Assembly: GCA_030141605.1 (NCBI GenBank)
Contig: JAQGDQ010000467.1
Location: forward strand, 126,001 to 178,578
Source: Tubiluchus corallicola
Lineage: Eukaryota > Priapulida > Priapulimorpha > Priapulimorphida > Tubiluchidae
DNA: 52,578 nucleotides
Direction of reading: 5' to 3'
Part shown: piece by piece, positions 45,501 through 52,578 of the stretch
How the letters are laid out: each line of letters opens with the position of its first letter
Position numbering within the stretch: position 1 is the first letter of the stretch
Made by a program: the position numbers and the translations under genes
Notes under the pieces: model-generated
Databases searched by the model: none
What the model was told of the DNA's origin: nothing
Seen by the model: the letters and a program-made list of their open reading frames with translations, nothing else

Positions 45501-45700
45501 TCAGTATAGAGTTCTTCATCGGATGCTGGGCTTCCTCTCGGCTTTGACCTAGCATCGTCATAACATGGGTCGAACTTTCTGCTTTGTGTCAGTAGATTTG
45601 TTTCTGTCTGTTTCTGTAGCAATTGAGAACTTTTACAGGATAGGGGTGCTAACCCTAAGCCCAACCCTCCTCCTCTCTCAACAGGGCTTGGGACCGGCTA
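42555..45700 (-). mobile_element. Near full-length non-LTR retrotransposon
   Basis: It includes the ORF above, a short 3' end of taaggtctaaggtaagggtaag type (left side), and about 130 bases of 5' leader (45562-45700) with a second, overlapping open frame across 45233-45664 that I regard as non-coding leader. I could not find an unambiguous target duplication. The right flank has a separate tandem repeat of tttattgtattacaataa at about 45708-45745. Confidence 0.85.
42571..45561 (-). CDS. LINE endonuclease-reverse transcriptase, uninterrupted ORF (996 aa)
   Basis: Non-LTR retrotransposon polyprotein. N-terminal APE-type endonuclease (about residues 27-270): TWNVRTM, ITEVRW (catalytic Glu), VCIYAPT, GDMNAKID and SDHHLV. 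Reverse transcriptase (about 500-780): KNNKAAGEDQITAELLK, GFRKGRSC, FIDFKKAFDSV, GVKQGCIMSP and the catalytic FADDIALL at 736-743. C-terminal region (800-990): SYLGSMMTCNGG, LRLQDIGTERR...GHILR and KRGPKTTWRR. No stop or frameshift is seen and all catalytic motifs are present, so it may be recently active. I cannot place the clade (CR1/L2 or RTE-like) with certainty. No functional link to the flanking genes. Confidence 0.95.
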   Translation of the reverse strand: MTMLGQSREEAQHPMKNSILSATKVTKIGTWNVRTMFQTGKMAQVIREFNNYQLSILGITEVRWTGSGNIKSGETTFLYSGPEEDHQRGVGLMLNKEAAKTLIGWNPVSERIITARMQSRHAKTTIVCIYAPTEDTDEQDKDDFYQQCQDVLNDIPSHDIILLMGDMNAKIDNNRHGLEHVIGPHGSAQETNNNGERLLMLCNLNGLCIGNTYFAHKTIHKKTWRSPDGNTQNEIDYICISKRWRSALKDVKVCRGADVGSDHHLVQGKVQLKLKKIQKPKITRPFAVENLKDQQKARSFELALSNKFEPLLQANDIEEQWKIFKEAVTAVADEQIGRRRGNRKEMWIQEKTWELIDERKKTKQMRDQAKTPESRSQANEQYQLADRAVKRRCRRDKNEWFEKKVEEAQLAASHNDTKTLYRIVKDLTGTGGTPAVPIKDKSGVTLTTTEQQNARWVEHFKEVLNQPNPTTLVNFENEIGQQQLDVRLDNISELEVETAIKKLKNNKAAGEDQITAELLKHGNKGITRSMTQLLNSCWEQQKVPEDWRNGVIVKLPKKGNLTDCNNWRGITLMSIPGKVLSIVLLDRLRDAVDIRLREQQAGFRKGRSCCEQIFTLRNIIEQCMEFQQSLLINFIDFKKAFDSVHRQSLWKIASLYGIPQKCISTIQNFYQNSGCCIRTQEGNTEYFTIETGVKQGCIMSPFLFLLTIDFIMNKAVDGKDLGMQWKQQQRLADLDFADDIALLETSKESLQQLTTSMEEVAGKIGLRISQEKTKVLKVWTNQQNDVHITVGGQMIKNVTSFSYLGSMMTCNGGTENDIRGRIGKATAVFRKMGKIWTSKKIDMKIKLRLYNAIVLPTALSASETWKVTAELSKKLNVFHQKCLRKILKISYRDHVTNVEVLQRAQSLRLQDIGTERRMKLAGHILRLSESRYAKTAVQWEPPGGKRKRGPKTTWRRSFKEDLRAVNIRWENVENEAADRTQWKMLSAQCASMRRKD

Positions 45701-45844
45701 TGGCGGGTTTATTGTATTACAATAATTTTATTGTATTACAATAATATAGTTTTATTCTATATTACTGTATAATGTTTAATGAGTTGTGAAGGAGATTTCA
45801 CTGTATTTACCAATATTTGCAGTAAGTGAGAGCAGCAGCTCGTA

Positions 45845-46157
45845 CTAGGGGTGAGTGTTGAGAGTTCGAGTTCGAATTAACTTAACAATACAGATTCGAA
45901 TAATCTGTTTTTTTATCTTTAATATAATTGAAATATTGCAACCAGGATATTTTAGGTGTGAATTCTGCGCACACTTTTAAAACAACTTATTAGTGTTTTA
46001 CTGAAGAATAAAGTTAGGTAACGTACCTGACCTTAGTGAGACTACTTTTTAGTAATGATTCGAAAATTTTTAAAACTGAATGCGGTTTCGAAATCTCAGT
46101 TTAATTCGAGCTCGAAAATTACAAATTCGATTCGATACGAATTCGCTTCTGTTACCA
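45845..46157. mobile_element. Truncated relative of the TTCGAA-rich hAT MITE
   Basis: It begins taggggtgagtgttgagagttcgag and keeps cgaattcgcttctg near its right side, as in the 16059 copy. It stops where the piggyBac-type MITE begins, and its own right terminus is not found beyond that insertion. Confidence 0.65.
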
Positions 46158-46161
46158 TTAA

Positions 46162-46633
46162 CCCTTTCATATACCTATTGTATCCCATGGGATACGTGAA
46201 TATTTTCTACCTTTAAAATTAATAAAATTTTAAAACTGACAGTTATTTGATCTGTTAATAGTTATTTTGATTTAAGCCAATAACAAGAGACTTAAAATGG
46301 TGATAAAATGGCAAACTAGAAAATCTACATAGCATAAAAAACTGCGCTGTACAGTTATACGACTTTGTACAGTAGAGACGACTTTGTACAGATCAGCATA
46401 GCATGCGTACTAAATGTCTTAAATACTTTAAAAAATTATCAGCAGTTGCAAAACGAAGCACATTTTATGCTTCCATTGAATCCCAATGTATCCCGTGGGA
46501 TACAGGCTACATTTAGCACGCGGGCACAGGTAGAAAAAAATAATTATTATGTGTAAACAAGATGGACACACTGAACAAAAGTACCAAGCCAAAAAAAATT
46601 TTCTTATTAAAAAATAATTTTGGACTGAAAAGG
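46162..46633. mobile_element. piggyBac-type MITE, copy 3, inverted (472 bp)
   Basis: Reverse orientation relative to copies 1 and 2. The ends are ccctttcatatacc and ctgaaaagg, with TTAA on both sides (46158-46161 and 46634-46637). It has a local duplication of the cgactttgtacag motif near 46360-46400. It ends about 170 bases before the start codon of the next gene. Confidence 0.9.
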
Positions 46634-46637
46634 TTAA

Positions 46638-46803
46638 AAGAAAGGGATCGTGCGCAGTGCGGAATTGTACTTTAGTAGAGCACGATACAAAAAAAAGACG
46701 AAGGCGGTTCGCGGATTTGCTTAGAAACGAAAACGCGTGCTATCGTGCAAAAATTAGCAAATTTAGCGGTGAATGACCCGTTTTTCTGTTTCGAATAATT
46801 GAT
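46638..46803 (+). promoter_or_regulatory. 5' flank of the coiled-coil gene
   Basis: A CpG-richer stretch (gggatcgtgcgcagtgcgg, gaaggcggttcgcgg) directly upstream of the ATG, as expected of a TATA-less promoter and 5' UTR. The nearby MITE may border or shape it. A gcttagaaac motif weakly resembles half of an RFX X-box but is not enough to call one. Confidence 0.35.
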
Positions 46804-46917
46804 ATGGAACGCAGTAAAAACCAAGAAACTTTTTCGAAGTTGGAAGATTCGGATTCAGATCCCGATCTGGAAGAGCCGAAAGAAGAAACTGTTGATCCGT
46901 TTAAGCATTTGGATCAG
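46804..46917 (+). CDS. CCDC146: CCDC146-like exon 1
   Basis: 38 codons from MERSKNQETFSKLEDSD to DPFKHLDQ, donor cag|gtcaga, phase 0. The start codon follows in-frame AT-rich sequence in a CpG-richer flank. Confidence 0.65.
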
Positions 46918-49900
46918 GTCAGATATAATTAAATTAGCAAGTAATTTACCGTAATTAAAAATTACTAACTTTATTATGTCTAACTCATTTATTGAATTAA
47001 TAATTTGACAATAGAAAAACTGACGTATCAAGATGTCAAGTAAATGATATGAAAAGTAATATTTTGTTAACGATATCACATCTGTAACTTGAAACAAGTA
47101 ATAATGAACTCTGTACTAGACTGTAAGCTGTTAGTTGACGGCTTTTCGTATGCAATTATGATAACATTGTGTCAGATTTAAGTATTATGCTAGTGGTGTA
47201 CGTTTATCAAGTTTTGCAATAATTATAGTGTTGCTTATCATGGTTTTAGTTTACTCATTCATTCTTGAATTACACTTGCTTTTATAAATGCATGCAGTCG
47301 TACACTTAGTACTATATATACACACATAAAATTATAATTTGTAGATAGATACCAAGACATGTATTCAAGAAAAGAACATTGTCTTATAACCAGGGTGCAT
47401 AAGATTATGGATATGTAAAATAGCTATTTTATGGATTTTTGAAATTTTATTTTATGGATATCAATAAAGACTATATCTGGAATGAGATGCCCAGGGGGAA
47501 AACAGGAGTGCTTGAAACGTGTTTTTAAACACCCAGGACTTAGTTTTAATTTTATCGGTTTCATATCACTTCAAATTTAATCAAATTTTACGAGACAATG
47601 CCTTGTAATTCGTCACTTCAGTTCAAATAATTCATCTATTTGGTACGAATGTAGAATGCCCTCTAGGCTGAAGTTTCCGATCCAATGCCTGTATTCAGTT
47701 TTGATTGCCTTATTTTGTACAAAAAATCACAAAAAAATATTTTTTTATTTTATGCATTTCTTATTTTATGGATTTTTCAAATTTTATTTTATGGATTTTT
47801 GGTCTTACTTTATGGATATCCATAATCTTATGCAGCCTGCTTATAACTGATGGTTATAAAATTATCTTTATAGGCACTGGTACAAAATTAGTCATGAAGA
47901 AAGCAGAGGAGAGAAAGGATGGGAATTAAGGGAAGGGAAAGAGTGGAAAGGGTGTACATAGCATGGAAGAGATGGGGAGGGGAATGAAGAGAGAAGAGAA
48001 AACAGAAGGGAAGATGAATATTAATTTTTATTAAGCATAGCTGCTCTATTTACAGTACTTCCAAAATGCGATTTTCAAACCATTGTGATTTTGAAACGAA
48101 ATAAAAATATCAACAAGTTACGACAGGTCAAGTTAAGTTAGACGTGTGGCTGAGACAAAATTTTGTTTGCTGAGTCCCGTCCTAAATACCTAAATGCACG
48201 CAACTTGCATCTTAAGTCATCTACTTGACTTCGACTTAACTTTCTTAGTCGTGGTCATGACTAGGGGGGGGGGGACTAGGCAAATAAGGAGATAAGACCG
48301 CTTAAAGAATTAGAGGCAAACATTAGAGGCGCTCCTAAACTCCGCTTAAGACAACGAAATTGTGTTAAGTGCAGTACATGAGTCTGGCTTCAGGAATGCA
48401 GTAGATACATCCAGGGTAGAGCAATCATTTTCCGTGCTTGTATTTTTCCTAATGCACTGAAATCTAAAGTACTTGTACTACATTTAAACTCCAGAACATC
48501 AAATATGTTTAATATGCAGCAATTGTCGTTTTATCTGTAATAATAAATTACAGCAATAAGTTTTCAACGAAAAACATCAGTAAAAGGTAAATTACTAAAT
48601 TAGGTAACATGATTTTCGTCTACAATTATGCAAAAAAATAACAGCGAAATTGTTTTGATAGCATAAAGCAGTTCAATAAACATAACTAGACACTTACATG
48701 TGGTCTCCCTGAGTTTTGGCACTTATAACTTGCAAAAAAAACAATAGAAATCAACTACAACATTCACATCGTATCAATTGAATTGTATGTCAGGTAATGT
48801 CTACCTGGCCAACTACCTGGTCACATGACTGATGACAATTAAAGGGGCAAGACCAAATTTAACAGGTAGGGAAACGTGTATGTGCATAACAGTACTATCA
48901 AAGCATGCATCACGTTTGAAACACTATTTCTTAATATTGTGTGCTGGCCAGTTAATCTGCATAACAAATGGCTTTGTCATTTTTCAGCTAGTACAAGAGG
49001 AAAAAATGAGTGCTCCTAAAGCTGCTGAACTCAAAAACAAGTTCAAGAAGAACTATGACTTGTTGAAACAGTTAGTTCATTTCTTTTTACTTTTTTGTCA
49101 TTTTTTAGTTGTTAGCAAAATTTGTATCTGATAGAACTAGTACACATGCTTTGTCAATGAAACCAAAACTTTACGTCAGGGGTGTGAAAATTATCTGACT
49201 AGCCGGGCCACATTAAACTTTCCCGTAATTCCTGCGGGCCACAGGCAGTTTGATCAAGGAACCAAGTACAGAAAGGCCTAATAATGATTTTTTTGCATCC
49301 GACCTGCGTACATCATTACTACTACACTCAAGAAACTATTTTAGAAGTTATTAAAATTTATATTACAAACCATATATTTTTACTTTTAGGACAGATAGTG
49401 GTAATTTCACTACAATGCATATTAGTAATGTGTATCGCACAGTCTGTGTAGTACAGTGTTATTAAGCTACAACCGTCTTGTAAGGGTTAATGGCATCCGA
49501 TCTAGTAGAAAAAACTAACTGCACTATCTTTGGGATCGTGGCACGGACTTCAGCTGGATACACTCAATTAATCGCCCGGGCCGCACTTTCATTAGGTTGG
49601 CAAATCTCTTCGCGGGCCGCACACGGGCCGCACAAATTCTCTCGGCGGGCCGCAAGTGGCCTGTGGGCCACAATTTGCACACCCCTGCTTTACATGTTTC
49701 GTCAATGAAGTTGTAACCTTTAAAACTTTGTTCAGTGAAATGTTGAAGCCATAACTTTACTTTGTCAATGAAGCCTTAACTTTTTGCAAGCTTTGTCAAT
49801 AGAATGATAACTTTACAACTTTGTCAGTGAAGCTATAACCTTACAATCATTTCAATAAAGCCACAACTTTACAATCATTTCAGTAAAGCCAACAATTTTA

Positions 49901-51878
49901 CATGCTTTGTTGATACATAGTTATCAGTTCTTAAATAGTGAATTTTTGGTAAGTTTTAGGTAATCGTTTAGCTGAAAAGTATGGGGACTTTTAACACTAG
50001 TGTCCACTTGAAATATCTACTCGTACCTTATATATATCCGAATTCAAAGGAAGGGTTTGTGCAGTTTAGATTGTGGCAAGACCAATATCTAGTTGACAAA
50101 CAAGGCAATGTTGTAAGTCAAAGATGAAGTCGGCAGAAGTGTTTCTACATATTCAGATGATGTTCATTCTTCCACAACCAGATAAACAGACAGAATCAGT
50201 GTAGTGAATGAAGCTGCTGTATCTGAGTATTGAACATAGCAGTCACCTACTCATACACTCACTAACTTGGCAAATGATTTGGTTTAACATCAATCCACAT
50301 AAGATAACCAATTGACTACTGGTCTTGCCACACACACTTGTCTGCATGTAAGTGTATAACTATAAACTTAACGAAATTTACCGGGATGCTTTAGCTGTTT
50401 TAAGAAATGGAATTTATGATGAACAATTCTAGCAGCTTCTTTCAAAATGCAATGCTACAGCTTGTGAAAAAAATGCTATAGCTGTGTCTTATTCTACTAT
50501 CATTGTGTTGTACCATTTTATGGGTATCTGTGTTTTACTCGCAAATTCAGTTGTGATAATAATTATCCAGAAAAATCAAAGTCTGCACAAAATTCCCTAT
50601 TTTTACATAGGAAATGTGGCGGTGGCAGACAACATAGCTGGAGTAAGCTTGGTGTGATACACTTACATGCAGACAAATGTGTGTGGAAAGACCAATAGTC
50701 AAATGGTTATCTTATGTGGATTGACGTTAAGCCAAATCATTTGTCAAGTTAGTGAGTGTATGAGTAGGTGACTGCTATGTTCAATACTCAGATACAACAG
50801 CTTCATTCACTACACGGATTCTGTCTGTTTATCTGGTTGTGGAAGAATGAATATCATCTGAATATGTAGAAACACTTCTGTCGACTTCATCTTTGACTTA
50901 CAACATTGGTTTGTTTGTCAACTAGATTTTGGTCTTGCCATAATCTAAACTGCACAAACCTTTCTCTTGAATGCAGATTCCGGCCTTGGGGGGGGGGGGT
51001 GTTTTCAATTCCCCACAAAATTTGATACCGTAACTGTTAGTGTCTCTGAGAGGCATTTATAACAACTTCAAAAGTCTCAGTTGAATTTTGATGTAAACCA
51101 CTCATCTTTATTTCTGCAATATTTAAAAATTAAAATAGAAAGGCAAAGGTGACTGACATTGGCTAATTTAGTTAGATTGTTACATAGTTTAGTTAGATTG
51201 ACAGTTATTCATAAATATCAGTGAATAAATCAAAATAAAAATTACCGGTAATAGAAGTAAACTTACATCATTGCGGTATATCTCTACTGAAAAATTTCGC
51301 TAGCTTGTTAAAGACACATGTTCACTCTTACAACAGAACATCTTAATGAAAAACGTAACTAGGTCAATGCCCACACTTTAAACTTTCTAGCTAGATGGAG
51401 CCACCTTGGCTACAAATTAAAGTTTATTAACTCAGGTTCACACTGGCCTTAATAATAACCATGACCCTAACCCCAACCCTAACGCAGCCTTAACCCCTAT
51501 CTTAATGCTAACCCCAATCCTAATCCTAATCCTATGTCCAATCCTGATATGTTTAACAAACTAATTTTTTGTATGCAGGGAGTTGTAAATATTAGTCCTG
51601 GCTTGTTGGGAGTCAAAATATGTAAAAAATACTTTCTGTTTTTGTTGATTTTCTATGTTTTTTAGTTTGAAAGAGTCAGAAAATAGATGCTTCAACTTGG
51701 CAAAAATGCTCACTCAGAAGATCATGAAGCAGAAAATGAATCTTGCAACACTCGAGACGGCTACTCCCGAGGCGCACAACACAGAGACGGAACGGCTTCG
51801 TCAGCAGCTAACCTTGGCCAAGAATGAATACGACCAAACTGAAGAACGACTGAATAAGCTACAGTATGTGATAGCCGC
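46804..51878 (+). CDS. CCDC146: Coiled-coil protein, CCDC146-like (N-terminal exons; 3' end outside window)
   Basis: Exons: 46804-46917, 48988-49070, 51666-51878; the frame continues past the right edge. Splicing gives 137 residues: an acidic N-terminus (SDSDPDLEEPKEE), then PKAAELKNKFKKNYDLLKHL, KESENRCFNLAKMLTQKI, LATLETATPEAHNTETERLR and KNEYDQTEERLNKLQY, all predicted heptad-like helix. From memory, human CCDC146 has a similar order of motifs (ALKAKY, QNAKRFTEQI, FPEAFSTE, QNEYN), which is the basis of the call. CCDC146 is a centriole and sperm/ciliary microtubule-associated coiled-coil protein. The alternative is another long ciliary coiled-coil family; the gene itself is well supported by clean splice sites and phases. 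Confidence 0.6.
47391..47839. mobile_element. hAT-type MITE with ttttatgga motifs (449 bp)
   Basis: The ends cagggtgcataagattatgg and ccataatcttatgcagcctg are inverted repeats with one mismatch. The 8-bp duplication cttataac is perfect (47383-47390 and 47840-47847). The interior repeats ttttatggatttt near each end and is non-coding. It lies in the CCDC146-like intron 1. Confidence 0.92.
47848..48987 (+). other. Rest of CCDC146-like intron 1
   Basis: A purine-rich agagaa/ggaaggg stretch lies at 47895-48015 and a run of eleven G at about 48265. Nothing else is recognised. It ends in tttttcag. Confidence 0.65.
48988..49070 (+). CDS. CCDC146: CCDC146-like exon 2
   Basis: Encodes LVQEEKMSAPKAAELKNKFK and KNYDLLK plus two bases of His66. 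The donor aaaca|gttagt is chosen because it is the only one that keeps phase with exon 3; reading on would give taa-bearing intron sequence. Confidence 0.65.
49140..49915 (+). repeat. Degenerate ~30-bp tandem repeat (split by a MITE)
   Basis: Units of the type ctttgtcaatgaagccataac occur from about 49148 and again from 49690 to 49915. They are interrupted by the hAT MITE at 49177-49687. Confidence 0.7.
49177..49687. mobile_element. hAT-type MITE of the ggcccgcg family (511 bp)
   Basis: The ends caggggtgtgaaaatt and aatttgcacacccctg are inverted repeats. The flanks ctttacgt (49169-49176) and ctttacat (49688-49695) match at 7 of 8. It is close to the 39661 copy. The frame at 49490-49708 is internal to it. 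Confidence 0.92.
50043..50980. mobile_element. Foldback element with ~310-bp inverted arms
   Basis: The left arm (about 50043-50356) and right arm (about 50658-50980) are reverse complements with few mismatches. Examples are gtttgtgcagtttaga with tctaaactgcacaaac, and tctgcatgtaagtg with cacttacatgcaga. A ~300-base non-coding spacer separates them. No clear target duplication was seen. It lies in CCDC146-like intron 2. Confidence 0.9.
51461..51545 (+). repeat. Degenerate telomere-like tract (CCCTAA/CCTAAT)
   Basis: About a dozen imperfect units (ccctaa, ccccaa, cctaat) in one orientation. It could be an interstitial telomeric sequence or a decayed hexamer microsatellite. Confidence 0.5.
51666..51878 (+). 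CDS. CCDC146: CCDC146-like exon 3
   Basis: Acceptor ttttttag and donor gc|gtaagt, both strong. Encodes LKESENRCFNLAKMLTQKIM to RLNKLQYVIA, a continuous charged helix. It ends with two bases of a codon that is completed outside the window. Confidence 0.75.
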
Positions 51879-52199
51879 GTAAGTATAAAAATTAAGCTAT
51901 GAACGTGGAACGATTAAAGCTATTATGGGTAAACAAATTTTTGATTTGCAAAGATGGGTTGCCTATAAGTAGTGGAAATGTTTATAAAAACTTGCTTCTG
52001 TGGAATTGCATTTTTGCTTTGGTTGATTTTTGTTTGATGTTATTTTTTGCTCTACATTGAATTTCTTTAATTTTTTGCTTGATGTTATTCCTTGTTATGC
52101 TTTGAATTGCATTTCTGCTTTGAATTGATTTTTGTTGCTTTTGCTTTTTATATACACAAACACTTAAAAATGTCACGAGCCTGTGAGTAAACTTGTATT

Positions 52200-52350
52200 T
52201 TTAATAAGGGGCAGCTGACCAAGTGACCAATGGGTCTTTCGCTGCTCCTTCTCAGCTGCAATGAAATGTAAAAATAATTATGACAAATTTTAACTGCTAT
52301 TGAGAAAATAAAAATTGAATTGAATTGAAAAAAATTGAATTGAATTCTGG
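52200..52350 (+). mobile_element. LINE-like 3' end, copy iv
   Basis: Hairpin with stem 52208-52215/52241-52248 (one G-T pair), 58 bases, AATAAA (52307-52312), then an attga pentamer tail to about 52346. Same architecture as copies i-iii but on the + strand. It lies in the intron after CCDC146-like exon 3. Confidence 0.55.
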
Positions 52351-52578
52351 GCTACTGGAAAGGACAGTCTTTTGGCACAATTTATGTGCACTATGTTGTG
52401 GAAAAGTTTGTGTACATTGAGTTTTAATGTACATAGTTATCTTGCTTCTTGGTGTAGTTTCTGTGTTTTCACACTGTGACAGCTTCAATATATTATTATT
52501 ATGAGTTTATTTCATATAAAAATATACAGTTTACAAAGACAAAGATGTTAGCAAAATAGGTAATGCGATATTAGTAAA
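52351..52578 (+). other. Intron sequence to the right edge
   Basis: AT-rich with nothing recognised. No further CCDC146-like exon is seen before the edge. Confidence 0.6.

Noticed and set aside
46720-46745. Possible RFX X-box upstream of the CCDC146-like gene.
   Set aside because: Only one half-site is passable, and AT-rich DNA yields such matches by chance.

Overview
This is animal nuclear DNA, most likely from an invertebrate. The coding exons are separated by long AT-rich introns with GT/AG borders, one gene is a clear metazoan F-actin capping protein alpha subunit, and the space between exons is packed with small DNA transposons, LINE tails and minisatellites. The species cannot be named from the sequence. 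A degenerate TTAGGG-type stretch near the right end fits most animal groups.

Layout, all three genes on the + strand. (1) 3-15172: the 3' part of a gene for a large Thr/Ser-rich mucin-like protein that ends in four Cys-rich/leucine-rich-repeat/LRRCT modules. It has one giant repeat exon (3-5974), three near-equal phase-1 cassette exons (6569-7483, 9286-10197, 11288-12199) and a short last exon (15036-15172). The giant exon has a net frameshift near 2910-2960, inside the middle copy of a 726-bp triplication; it looks more like a sequence error than true decay. (2) 15173-22564: intergenic, with a foldback element, a hAT-type MITE, a possible solo LTR, two large pentamer arrays and a piggyBac-type MITE. 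(3) 22565-38355: complete CAPZA, eight coding exons, 289 codons plus stop. Its introns are swollen by a 1.6-kb transposon with 24-bp inverted ends, several MITEs, a 14-bp minisatellite of about 1.5 kb, a 104-bp minisatellite of about 1.8 kb, and a LINE fragment with a perfect target duplication. (4) 38356-46803: intergenic, with three hAT-type elements and an intact-looking LINE on the - strand (ORF 45561-42571). (5) 46804 to beyond the right edge: first three coding exons of a coiled-coil protein resembling CCDC146.

The three genes have no visible functional link. CAPZA is a housekeeping cytoskeletal protein, the last gene is probably centriolar or ciliary, and the first encodes a probably secreted, repeat-variable mucin with recognition-type LRR modules. 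The most unusual material is the mucin-LRR gene itself, the undescribed-looking 22846-24442 transposon, the minisatellite born inside a MITE, and a set of LINE 3' ends that share a hairpin + AATAAA + short-repeat-tail architecture.
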